Shown in pieces: positions 40,831 through 49,021 of a stretch of DNA of 64,000 bases (position 1 is its first letter; every line of letters starts with the position of its first letter). The DNA is taken from positions 124,001-188,000 of the forward strand of contig NZ_FPCG01000004.1 in the NCBI RefSeq assembly GCF_900116905.1, read 5' to 3'. The translations under genes were made by a program, and so were the position numbers. The DNA comes from Micrococcus terreus (GTDB lineage Bacteria > Actinomycetota > Actinomycetes > Actinomycetales > Micrococcaceae). The notes beneath the pieces are model-generated. The model was not told where the DNA came from. It made no database searches and saw nothing but the letters and a program-made list of their open reading frames with translations.

Positions 40831-40858
40831 CAACCACACCGAGTCGTGAATTGTTCCC
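40831..40858 (-). promoter_or_regulatory. sigmaR/SigH-type promoter upstream of sigA
   Basis: On the minus strand: GGGAAC (40858-40853), exactly 18 nt, then GTTG (40834-40831). The ECF sigmaR/SigH consensus is GGAAT/C-N18-GTT. In Streptomyces coelicolor the orthologue hrdB is a known SigR target. Predicted leader about 140 nt. Confidence 0.5.
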
Positions 40859-40922
40859 GACGGTGTGCGGCCCGGCCCCGGGTTCGGAGCCGGACCGGCA
40901 CGATTATGCCACTTGGCGGCGT

Positions 40923-42140
40923 TCAGGGCCTGCGACGACGCCAGGCGATCTCCTCTCGTGCGGCCCACCCGGCCAGATGCCCCTGGTCCAGCAGCTGCTC
41001 GAGCAGCTCGGCCATGCTGTAGTACGGATCACGTGCCCGGCACTGGTCCACCACGGCTCCGGCCCAGGATCCCCGCCCCCGGCACCAGTCCACCCACGCC
41101 GCCAGGCACTGCAGGGCCGAAGCCGTCTCCCCGGCCGCCAGCGGAAGCAGGTCCCGGCAGGCCTCGCGCAGCCGGTCCATCCGGTCCCAGTCCGGTGCTC
41201 GCACCGTGTCCGCCAGCATGGCCGAGACGTAGAGTAATCCGCTGGCTTCCGAAGGCGTGCAGCCCATCCGTGCGCTGGTTCCCCGAGGAAGGGCACGGAT
41301 GAACTCTCCACCGGAGACGGCCCGTTGGAGGGTGAACGCCGACGAGGCCAGCAACCCGTCACGCAGACACACATGGTCCAGTCCCGCGACCAGCTCGACC
41401 AGCTCCGCCCGGGACCAGTCCGAGAGCGCTCCCGCCGACCCGTCGAGCACGCGTTCCCACCGCTGCATCCAGGCCGCCACGTAGTCCGAATCGTCCACCC
41501 CGACGGCGGCCCGCTCCAGTGCGGCGACCAACGCCAGGGACGGCCTCTCGGTGGGGACGGGCATCCGAGCCGCTTCCGGACCGGATTCCACCACCGACCC
41601 CTGCACGATGAAGGTGGCGTTGACCGCACTGACCTCGCTGCGCGAGACCGACCCGCCGTGTGGAGGACACGACGCGGGGTCAGGGCAGTCCAGGTGCCAC
41701 AGGCAGCCGTGGTCCACGAGCCAGGTCTCCCGCAGGGGCAGACCGCGGTCAGCCAGCGCGTCCCCGAGCGCGGCCACGAGTGCTCCATCGGCCCCGCTGA
41801 TCGGATCCTGCACCGGTTCGGGGCCGGCTGCCTCCGGATGCACCCGTTCCTTGAACACGAAGATCAGCGTGTCCGTGGCCTGGACGTCCTGGGACAGGTA
41901 TCCGGCGATCAGCTCTGCATAGTGCTGTGGATCGACCCGCCCCTCCTGCAGCGCGGCGGGCAGATCCAGGCGGACCATCGCTCCGATGCTCGTGCCGCGT
42001 CTGGTCAGGCCGACGCAGCTCGAACGCGGTCGGAAGCCCAGGGAATGATCGATGTAGCTGAGCAGGTCGGCGGGCTCGGTGGCGCGGACCAGCGGGGGCT
42101 CGACGGGACGGGGCGCGGTGGCGGGCGATGAGTTCTCCAT
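40923..42140 (-). CDS. DUF4192 protein
   Basis: A 405-residue protein of the actinobacterial DUF4192 family, often adjacent to sigA; function unknown. The family start is seen at ATEPADLLSYIDHSLGFRPRSSCVGL. The middle holds AELIAGYLSQDVQATDTLIFVFKE and LVDHGCLWHLDC. No membrane segment or known catalytic motif is visible. The ATG at 42140 has GAGGGG close upstream. Confidence 0.87.
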   Translation of the reverse strand: MENSSPATAPRPVEPPLVRATEPADLLSYIDHSLGFRPRSSCVGLTRRGTSIGAMVRLDLPAALQEGRVDPQHYAELIAGYLSQDVQATDTLIFVFKERVHPEAAGPEPVQDPISGADGALVAALGDALADRGLPLRETWLVDHGCLWHLDCPDPASCPPHGGSVSRSEVSAVNATFIVQGSVVESGPEAARMPVPTERPSLALVAALERAAVGVDDSDYVAAWMQRWERVLDGSAGALSDWSRAELVELVAGLDHVCLRDGLLASSAFTLQRAVSGGEFIRALPRGTSARMGCTPSEASGLLYVSAMLADTVRAPDWDRMDRLREACRDLLPLAAGETASALQCLAAWVDWCRGRGSWAGAVVDQCRARDPYYSMAELLEQLLDQGHLAGWAAREEIAWRRRRP

Positions 42141-42278
42141 GCCCCTCAGACTGATCGACCCGGCATGGGCCCACCATCGCCGCGCGACTGACTGTGGGCG
42201 GCTCCTGCTGACCGGTCTGCTGTGCAGGAGCCGAACCCTGCCCAGCGGTTCCGGGCAGTGTGGACCGCCCCCCGAACG

Positions 42279-43313
42279 TCAGGTGAGGCCCGGTCCTGGC
42301 GAGGCCGGACCATCCGGCGCGGCGCCGTCGTCGAGCTGGTCCTGTCCTGACTCCGAGGCCGTGGACTCGCCCGGCTCCAGGGCATGCCGCGGCTGGCTGC
42401 TCAGGTAGTCCTCCACGGCTGCACCGAGCTCCTCCGCATCCGGGATCTCCTCACCCGGACGGACCAGCAGCGACCGGCTGGCGGTCGAGGCGTGCTGGTC
42501 GAAGTTGCGCTCCAGCCCCTCGACCATGGCCGTGATCTCACCCGATCCCTGGGTCTGGCGGTCCAGTTCACGGTCCACCTCACGTCCGCGCTCGCGCAGC
42601 TCGTCGGTGGGCAGCATCAGCTCCATGGCGGCGCCCACATACTCCAGGGCCGCCACCGCCGCCTGCGGGTAGGACGCATCGGCCACATAGTGAGGAACGT
42701 GCAGGGTGTACCCGGTGGCTCCTCGGCGCTGTTCGTCCAGCCGCAGCTCCAGCAGCTGTGCCACACCGGAGACCATCCGGGCCTGGGGGCTCCAGGTGGA
42801 GAGCCCCCGCACCAGGTCCTCCCTGTTGCCGTGCGCGGTCACGCCCAGGGGACGGGTGTGCGGGACGGGCATGGGCACCGCGTCCACCAGGGCGACCAGC
42901 TTCACGTCCAACTGCTCCACCAGGAACATCACCGAGGAGACGAAGCGCTCCCACTGGAAATCCGGCTCCGGGCCGGAGAGCAGCAGGAAGGGACGGCCGA
43001 GCAGATCCGAGACCAGGTGCAGCTCCAAGGAGGGCTGCTGGTAGTCGTGGAAGCGTTCACCGTCGAAGGAGATGACCGGGCGGCGGGCGCGGTAGTCCAG
43101 CAGCTGGTCAGCGTCGAAGGTGGCCAGGAGCCGGTGCTCCAACGTCTCCAGCAGCGTCTCCCGGACCTGGCCAGCCAGGTGCCCGGCATCCAGATGTCCG
43201 TTGAACACGGCCAGCATGCCCAGGCCACGCACCGGAGAGGCGTCGCCGATCCCGCTGGCGATCAGGTCCTGCCCGGCCGGTGCCAGGGTGAACAGAGAGG
43301 TGGGGTCCTGCAT
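42279..43313 (-). CDS. PAC2-family protein
   Basis: A 344-residue protein of the PAC2 (proteasome assembly chaperone 2-like) family. The core (about 20-270) contains GLGMLAVFNGHLDAGHLAG, DYRARRPVISFDGERF, a hydrophobic strand FLLLSGPEPDFQWERF and HVPHYVADASYPQAAVAAL. The C-terminal 70 residues are acidic and disordered-looking. Despite the family name, a role in proteasome assembly is not shown for actinobacterial members. It diverges from pepA. Confidence 0.88.
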   Translation of the reverse strand: MQDPTSLFTLAPAGQDLIASGIGDASPVRGLGMLAVFNGHLDAGHLAGQVRETLLETLEHRLLATFDADQLLDYRARRPVISFDGERFHDYQQPSLELHLVSDLLGRPFLLLSGPEPDFQWERFVSSVMFLVEQLDVKLVALVDAVPMPVPHTRPLGVTAHGNREDLVRGLSTWSPQARMVSGVAQLLELRLDEQRRGATGYTLHVPHYVADASYPQAAVAALEYVGAAMELMLPTDELRERGREVDRELDRQTQGSGEITAMVEGLERNFDQHASTASRSLLVRPGEEIPDAEELGAAVEDYLSSQPRHALEPGESTASESGQDQLDDGAAPDGPASPGPGLT

Positions 43314-43403
43314 GGCGTCATCCCTTCCGACGAGGCGGTCCCAAGACGGTACCTGGGAACAACGCCGACTCGCGGACCGTTATTCCACACAGGGCGCTGC
43401 CGA

Positions 43404-43409
43404 TAGGAT
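43404..43409 (+). promoter_or_regulatory. putative pepA -10 box
   Basis: TAGGAT about 82 nt before the pepA GTG, with a TTATTC hexamer 18 nt upstream as a weak -35. Confidence 0.4.
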
Positions 43410-43490
43410 CGGGGCGGCGCGTGGAACCAGGCACCACCCTGCCGCCTTCCAGCGCCCACCGCTCACCGACGACGACGGGAAGAACTCCAC

Positions 43491-45107
43491 GTGATCTCAG
43501 ACTTCAGCCCCCAGCTCACGGCCATCGGCTCCGATCTGCGCCGCAGCTCCGCCCAGGCGCTCGTGGTGGCCGTGGCCTCCACCGAGGACGGACCGGTCCT
43601 GCTGCCCAATCCGCTGGCGGATTCCGCCGCCCGTGCCCTGGCCGACTCGCTCGAGGCACTGGGGGTCACCGGCGCTGCCGATGAGGTCGTGCGCATCCCC
43701 GGGATGGACTCCGTCCCGGTGCCCGTCCTGGTGCTGACCGGTGTGGGCTCACTGACCGGTGAGGCCGGATCGGGTGTCTCCGCCGAGGCCCTGCGCCGGG
43801 CAGCCGGTGCCGCCATTCGCCACCTGGCCGGCACGACGACGGCCGCACTGGCTCTGCCGGCCGACTCGCCTGAGCAGCTGGGCGCGGTGGCCGAGGGCGC
43901 CTCCTACGGTGCGTACTCCTTCACCGGGTTCCGTTCCGCACCGGCTCAGGAGAAGGCCCGCAAGAAGGCCCCGGTGCAGCAGATCGAGATCGTCACCGAC
44001 CTGAAGCAGAAGGCGGTCAAGCCCGTTCTCGACCGGGCCGCCGTGCTCGGACGCGCCGTGCGAGCCACCCGTGACCTCGTCAACACCCCGCCGTCCCACC
44101 TCTTCCCGGCCTCCTTCGCCGAGACCGTGTCCGCCGCCGCGGGCCAGCACTCCCTGAAGGTGACCGTCTGGGATGAGAAGAAGCTGGAGAAGGAGGGATT
44201 CGGGGGCATCCTGAACGTCGGCAAGGGCTCCTCCCGTCCCCCGCGCCTGGTCAAGGTGGAGTACTCCCCCGCCAAGTCCAAGAACGCCGCCCACATCGCC
44301 CTGGTCGGCAAGGGCATCACCTTCGACTCCGGCGGCATCTCGCTGAAGCCCCCGGCCTCGATGATGACCATGAAGTCGGACATGACCGGCGCCGCCACCG
44401 TGGCCTCGGTCATCACCGCCGCCGCCGAGCTGCAGCTGCCGATCAAGGTCACCGGCTGGCTGTGCCTGGCCGAGAACATGCCCTCCGGCACCGCCACCCG
44501 TCCCTCGGACGTCATCACCATCTTCGGCGGCAAGACCGTCGAGGTGATGAACACCGACGCCGAGGGCCGCCTGGTGATGGCCGACGGCCTGGTGGCTGCC
44601 ACCAATGAGGCCCCGGACGCCGTGATCGACATCGCCACGCTCACCGGTGCGCAGATGATCGCCCTGGGCACCCGGACCACCGGCGTGATGGGCACCGAGG
44701 ACCTGCGTGACGAGGTGGTCCGTTCGGCCGATGCCGCCGGTGAGACCGCCTGGGCCATGCCGATCCCGGAGAACATGCGCAAGTCCCTGGACTCCTCGAT
44801 CGCCGACATCTCCAATGTGGGCGACCGCTTCGGCGGGATGATGGCGGCCGCCGCGTTCCTGCGCGACTTCGTGGACGCCGGCCGTGACGCCGCCGAGGCC
44901 AAGGCCGCTCCCACCCCCTGGGCGCACCTGGACATCGCCGGCCCGTCCTTCAACGAGTCCGCCCCGTGGGGCTACACCCCCAAGGACGCCACCGGCGTGA
45001 TGGTGCGCACCCTCGTGCAGTTCCTCGAGGGCCGCGCCGGGGTGAGCACCGCGGCCGCCGAACCCGCCTCCCAGAAGGCGACCGGCCGCCGTCGGGACCG
45101 CCGCTGA
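43491..45107 (+). CDS. pepA: leucyl aminopeptidase (M17)
   Basis: A hexameric cytosolic aminopeptidase with two metal ions that trims N-terminal residues from peptides. The metal/catalytic region is intact: GKGITFDSGGISLKP, MKSDMTGAA and the signature NTDAEGRLVMAD from N354. The N-terminal macro-like domain covers about 1-180. At 538 residues it is somewhat longer than E. coli PepA; the extra sequence is an Ala/Arg-rich C-terminal tail. Start GTG 43491 with a GGAAGA site. Confidence 0.96.
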   Translation: MISDFSPQLTAIGSDLRRSSAQALVVAVASTEDGPVLLPNPLADSAARALADSLEALGVTGAADEVVRIPGMDSVPVPVLVLTGVGSLTGEAGSGVSAEALRRAAGAAIRHLAGTTTAALALPADSPEQLGAVAEGASYGAYSFTGFRSAPAQEKARKKAPVQQIEIVTDLKQKAVKPVLDRAAVLGRAVRATRDLVNTPPSHLFPASFAETVSAAAGQHSLKVTVWDEKKLEKEGFGGILNVGKGSSRPPRLVKVEYSPAKSKNAAHIALVGKGITFDSGGISLKPPASMMTMKSDMTGAATVASVITAAAELQLPIKVTGWLCLAENMPSGTATRPSDVITIFGGKTVEVMNTDAEGRLVMADGLVAATNEAPDAVIDIATLTGAQMIALGTRTTGVMGTEDLRDEVVRSADAAGETAWAMPIPENMRKSLDSSIADISNVGDRFGGMMAAAAFLRDFVDAGRDAAEAKAAPTPWAHLDIAGPSFNESAPWGYTPKDATGVMVRTLVQFLEGRAGVSTAAAEPASQKATGRRRDRR

Positions 45108-45186
45108 CACCGGCGCAATCTCGCGCGAACAAGTGGCAGCCGTTCGCCGCAGGCGGCTAAGGTGAACCACGAGGCACCACCGCGGC

Positions 45187-45215
45187 GCGCCGGGCACTGA
45201 TCATGTGCCCGGCGC
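45187..45215 (+). terminator. hairpin between pepA and lpdA
   Basis: A perfect 11-bp GC-rich stem (45187-45197 with 45205-45215) with a 7-nt loop, 79 nt past pepA. It is most simply the pepA terminator. If lpdA starts from the TAAGGT at 45158-45163, the hairpin would instead sit in the lpdA leader. Confidence 0.55.
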
Positions 45216-45273
45216 ACCTGAGAACACGGGGACGTCAGGAGATCCCGGTCCCTTGATGATTGAGGAGCACACT

Positions 45274-46653
45274 GTGTCCGAAAAGGCAAACGCCCAGGAA
45301 TTCGACGTACTCGTCCTCGGAGGTGGATCCGCCGGTTACGCCGCGGCCCTGCGCGCGGTGCAGTACGGCATGACCGTCGGTCTGGTGGAGAAGGCCAAGC
45401 TCGGCGGCACCTGCCTGCACTGGGGCTGCATCCCCACCAAGGCCTACCTGCACGCCGCTGAGCTGGCCGACGACGCCCGCAACAGCGAGAAGTACGGCGT
45501 GAAGACCACCTTCGAGGAGGTGGACATGGCCGCCGTGAAGTCCTACAAGGACGGGATCGTCGCCGGCAAGTTCAAGGGCCTGACCGGTCTGATGAAGATG
45601 AAGAAGGTCCAGGTCATCGAGGGCGAGGGCAAGCTCGTCTCCCAGAACGAGATCGAGGTGGACGGCACCCGCTACAGCGGCAAGAACATCGTCCTGGCCT
45701 CCGGCTCGCAGTCCAAGACCTTCGGCCTGCCGATCGGCGGCAAGATCATGACCTCCACCGAGGCCCTGGAACTGGACTACACCCCGAAGTCGGCCATCAT
45801 CCTGGGTGGCGGCGTGATCGGTTCCGAGTTCGCCTCCGCGTGGAACTCCTTCGGTGTGGACGTCACCATCATTGAGGGCCTGGACCACCTGGTTCCCAAT
45901 GAGGATCCGGCGATCATCAAGGTCCTGGAGCGCGAGTTCAAGAAGCGCGGCATCAAGACCAACCTCGGCACCTTCTTCGAGAAGGTCGAGGAGACCGGCG
46001 ACGGCGTCAAGGTCACCCTGGCCGACGGCAAGGAGTTCACCGCCGAGGTCTGCCTGGTCGCCGTGGGCCGCGGCCCCGTGACCGAGGGCCTGGGCTACGA
46101 GGAGCAGGGCATCACCCTGGACCGCGGGTTCGTCATCACCGACGAGCGTCTGCACACCGGTGTGGGCAACATCTACGCCGTGGGAGACATCGTCCCCGGC
46201 CTACAGCTGGCCCACCGCGGCTACCAGCAGGGCATCTTCGTGGCCGAGGAGATCGCCGGGAACAACCCGCTGATCGTCGAGGACGTGAACATCCCGAAGG
46301 TGACCTTCACCGATCCGGAGATCATGTCCGTGGGCTACTCCGAGACCAAGGCCAAGGAGGAGTTCGGCGAGGACGCCATCGAGGTCACAGAGTACAACCT
46401 GGCCGGCAACGGCAAGTCCTCGATCCTGGGCACCGGCGGCATCATCAAGATGGTGCGCCAGAAGGACGGGCCCATCGTCGGCGTGCACGGCATCGGCAAG
46501 CGCATCTCCGAGCAGATCGGTGAGGCCCAGCTGATCGTGAACTGGGAGGCCTACCCGGAGGACGTCGCCACGTTCATCCATGCCCACCCCACCCAGAACG
46601 AGTCTCTGGGCGAGGCCGCCATGGCCCTGAACGGCCACCCCCTGCACGGCTGA
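45274..46653 (+). CDS. lpdA: dihydrolipoyl dehydrogenase (E3)
   Basis: A flavoprotein that reoxidises the dihydrolipoyl groups of 2-oxoacid dehydrogenase complexes with NAD+. In 459 residues: FAD motif GGGSAGYA (16-23), redox disulfide C47-C52 (CLHWGC) and NAD motif [11 protein letters not shown]. The C-terminal catalytic pair is H438/E443 (HPTQNE). The GTG at 45274 is chosen over the in-frame ATG at 45256 because GAGGAG sits 6 nt before it and would be inside the coding region otherwise. It is followed by the lipoyl acyltransferase gene. Confidence 0.96.
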   Translation: MSEKANAQEFDVLVLGGGSAGYAAALRAVQYGMTVGLVEKAKLGGTCLHWGCIPTKAYLHAAELADDARNSEKYGVKTTFEEVDMAAVKSYKDGIVAGKFKGLTGLMKMKKVQVIEGEGKLVSQNEIEVDGTRYSGKNIVLASGSQSKTFGLPIGGKIMTSTEALELDYTPKSAIILGGGVIGSEFASAWNSFGVDVTIIEGLDHLVPNEDPAIIKVLEREFKKRGIKTNLGTFFEKVEETGDGVKVTLADGKEFTAEVCLVAVGRGPVTEGLGYEEQGITLDRGFVITDERLHTGVGNIYAVGDIVPGLQLAHRGYQQGIFVAEEIAGNNPLIVEDVNIPKVTFTDPEIMSVGYSETKAKEEFGEDAIEVTEYNLAGNGKSSILGTGGIIKMVRQKDGPIVGVHGIGKRISEQIGEAQLIVNWEAYPEDVATFIHAHPTQNESLGEAAMALNGHPLHG

Positions 46654-46673
46654 CCCCTACGCATCATCGGCCC

Positions 46674-46688
46674 GTCCCGTCACGGGAC
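46674..46688 (+). terminator. short hairpin after lpdA
   Basis: GTCCCG-TCA-CGGGAC, 21 nt past the lpdA stop. Only 6 bp, so it may attenuate rather than end transcription. Confidence 0.3.
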
Positions 46689-46751
46689 CGCGCCGCACCC
46701 ACACCTCACGCCGGCCCAGCAGTCGGCACGCATGAAGGAGAACCGGACACC

Positions 46752-48557
46752 ATGTCTGAAACCGTGAACCTGCCGGCACTCGGCGAGTCCGTCACCGAAG
46801 GCACCGTCACCCGTTGGCTCAAGGAGGTCGGCGAGGAGGTCGCCGTCGACGAGCCGTTGGTGGAGGTCTCCACCGACAAGGTCGACACCGAGATCCCCTC
46901 CCCTGTGGCCGGTGTGCTCCAGGAGATCCTGGTCCAGGAGGACGAGACCGTCGAGGTCGGCGCTCCGCTGGCCAAGATCGGCGACGGCGAGGGATCCTCG
47001 GATGAGAGCTCCGACGGCGACGACGAGGATGCCGCTGCCGAAGAGGAGAACAAGGACTCCGGCGCGAGCGACGACGAGTCCACCGGGGACGACGACACCG
47101 CCGGCGAGGAGGTCTCCTCCGAGCAGGTCGCCGCAGAGGACCAGGAGGAGCGTGGCTCCGGAGACGCCTCCGAGGTGACCCTGCCCGCGCTCGGCGAGTC
47201 CGTCACCGAAGGCACCGTCACTCGTTGGCTCAAGGAGGTCGGCGACGACGTCGAGGTCGACGAGCCTCTGCTGGAGGTCTCCACCGACAAGGTCGACACC
47301 GAGATCCCGTCTCCGGTGGCCGGCAAGCTGCTGGAGATCAAGGTCGAGGAGGACGAGACCGTCGAGGTCGGCGCCATCCTGGCCCTGGTCGGCTCCGGTT
47401 CCGCCGGCGCTTCCACGGAGAAGTCCGAGGACAAGCCCGAGAAGTCCGAGGAGACGTCGGAGCCGGCCTCCGAGGAGAAGCCGGAGAAGACCGAGGACAA
47501 GCCGGCCGAGAAGTCTGAGCAGAAGGCTGAGAAGACCGAGGAGAAGCCGGCGAAGAAGGATGAGCCGAAGGCCGACTCCGCTGAGAAGTCCTCCGGTGGC
47601 GCCGCCTCCTCTGACGGTTACGTCACTCCCCTGGTGCGCCGCCTGGCCCACCAGCACGGTGTGGACCTGTCCACCCTGGAGGGCACCGGCGTCGGCGGGC
47701 GGATCCGCAAGCAGGACGTCTTGGCCGCTGTGGAGAAGCAGGGTTCGGCCTCCGAACCGGCCGCTGAGGAGAAGGCCGCACCGGCCGACTCGACGTCCGC
47801 TGCCCAGGCTCCGGCCAGCTCGGTGGATCCGGCCAAGCGTGGAACCACGGAGAAGGCTCCGCGGATCCGCCAGGTCATCGCCAAGCGCATGCGCGAGTCT
47901 CTGGACACGTCCACGCAGCTGACCCAGGTGCACGAGATCGACATGACCCGCATCGTCGCTCTGCGCGGCAAGGCCAAGTCGGCCTTCGAGCAGAAGAACG
48001 GCGTGAAGCTGACCTACCTGCCGTTCATCGCCCAGGCGGTGGCCGAGGCCCTGAAGCAGCACCCGAAGCTCAACGCCTCGTACAACGGTGAGACCTCGGA
48101 GATCACCTACCACTCCTCGGAGGACCTGGCGATCGCCGTGGACACCGACAAGGGTCTGCTCGTCCCGGTGATCTCCGACGCCGGCTCCCTGAACCTCTCC
48201 GGCATCGCGGGGAAGATCGCTGACCTGGCCGACCGTGCCAGGACCAACAAGATCTCTCCGGACGAGCTCTCCGGCGGGACCTTCTCGATCACCAACATCG
48301 GTTCGGTCGGGGCGCTGTTCGACACCCCGATCATCAACCAGCCGCAGGTGGCCATCCTGGGCACCGGCACCATCACCAAGCGTCCGATGGTGATGACCGA
48401 TGCCGACGGCAATGACACCATCGCCATCCGTCACATGATGTACCTGTGCCTGACCTATGACCACCGCCTGGTGGACGGTGCCGACGCCGGTCGCTTCCTG
48501 CAGACCGTCAAGGCCCGTCTGGAAGAGGGCGAGTTCGGCAACGAGCTCGGTCTCTGA
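46752..48557 (+). CDS. sucB: dihydrolipoamide acyltransferase (E2), two lipoyl domains
   Basis: The E2 core of a 2-oxoacid dehydrogenase complex, 601 residues. Two lipoyl domains (about 2-76 and 139-213) have attachment lysines K43 and K180 in STDKVDTE. Acidic and Lys/Glu/Pro-rich linkers follow. The E3/E1-binding domain is at about 288-328 ([21 protein letters not shown]) and the catalytic domain at 365-601 with H571 and D575 in DHRLVDG. In actinobacteria this product often serves both pyruvate and 2-oxoglutarate dehydrogenases, so sucB versus pdhC naming is loose. It lies 98 nt after lpdA. No E1 gene is in the window. Confidence 0.94.
   Translation: MSETVNLPALGESVTEGTVTRWLKEVGEEVAVDEPLVEVSTDKVDTEIPSPVAGVLQEILVQEDETVEVGAPLAKIGDGEGSSDESSDGDDEDAAAEEENKDSGASDDESTGDDDTAGEEVSSEQVAAEDQEERGSGDASEVTLPALGESVTEGTVTRWLKEVGDDVEVDEPLLEVSTDKVDTEIPSPVAGKLLEIKVEEDETVEVGAILALVGSGSAGASTEKSEDKPEKSEETSEPASEEKPEKTEDKPAEKSEQKAEKTEEKPAKKDEPKADSAEKSSGGAASSDGYVTPLVRRLAHQHGVDLSTLEGTGVGGRIRKQDVLAAVEKQGSASEPAAEEKAAPADSTSAAQAPASSVDPAKRGTTEKAPRIRQVIAKRMRESLDTSTQLTQVHEIDMTRIVALRGKAKSAFEQKNGVKLTYLPFIAQAVAEALKQHPKLNASYNGETSEITYHSSEDLAIAVDTDKGLLVPVISDAGSLNLSGIAGKIADLADRARTNKISPDELSGGTFSITNIGSVGALFDTPIINQPQVAILGTGTITKRPMVMTDADGNDTIAIRHMMYLCLTYDHRLVDGADAGRFLQTVKARLEEGEFGNELGL
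46779..47374 (+). repeat. direct DNA repeat encoding the two lipoyl domains
   Basis: 46779-46963 and 47190-47374 are nearly identical at the base level, offset 411 bp (137 codons), with a first exact run of 32 nt and a second of more than 30 nt around the lipoyl lysines. Confidence 0.85.
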
Positions 48558-48913
48558 TGGAGGTCCTCGTCGCCCTCATGGTGGCGGTCCACCTGATCTC
48601 GGTGGCCGCCATCGTGGGGGGCTGGCTGGCTCACTTCCGCAGCCCCACCGTCACGCTCTCCCAGTGGTGGGGTTCGTTGGGGATGATCCTCTCCGGACTG
48701 ATCCTGGTGGTCCTGGCCGAGATCAACGGCAGCCCGAACCATCTGAAGATCGCGGTGAAGCTCGTCATCGGGCTGATCGTCCTGGTGGCCGCCCTGCTGG
48801 GGCGGCGCAAGGAGAACAAGGGCGAGCCGGTGCCCACCGGTCTGGCCCACGCTGTGGGCGGTATGGGCCTGGCGAACCTGCTCGTGGCCGTCCTCTGGCG
48901 CGACTACTCCTGA
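48557..48913 (+). CDS. small four-helix membrane protein, unknown
   Basis: A 118-residue protein I cannot assign. Four hydrophobic helices are visible (about 3-24, 36-54, 64-82, 96-113), with a charged loop RRKENKGE between the third and fourth. The ATG overlaps the sucB stop as TGATG, so it is translationally coupled to sucB. A strong bidirectional hairpin follows. Codon use matches its neighbours, so it looks like a real gene. Function is not evident. Confidence 0.82.
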   Translation: MEVLVALMVAVHLISVAAIVGGWLAHFRSPTVTLSQWWGSLGMILSGLILVVLAEINGSPNHLKIAVKLVIGLIVLVAALLGRRKENKGEPVPTGLAHAVGGMGLANLLVAVLWRDYS

Positions 48914-48961
48914 TCTGACGGGCTGAGGCAGCCCTCACTCAACGCCTTCAGCAGGACCCGG

Positions 48962-48995
48962 AAGGGGCCGACCGGAATCATCCGGTCGGCCCCTT
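48962..48995. terminator. bidirectional terminator membrane protein / tricorn
   Basis: A perfect 15-bp stem (48962-48976 with 48981-48995) with a 4-nt loop, between convergent genes. Confidence 0.85.
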
Positions 48996-49021
48996 GTGCT
49001 GATGCGGTGCGGCTGGGCGGC

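Noticed and set aside
45125-45147. GCGAAC-N11-GTTCGC inverted repeat between pepA and lpdA
   Set aside because: Short arms and a long spacer are expected by chance at this GC content, and it fits no known operator.
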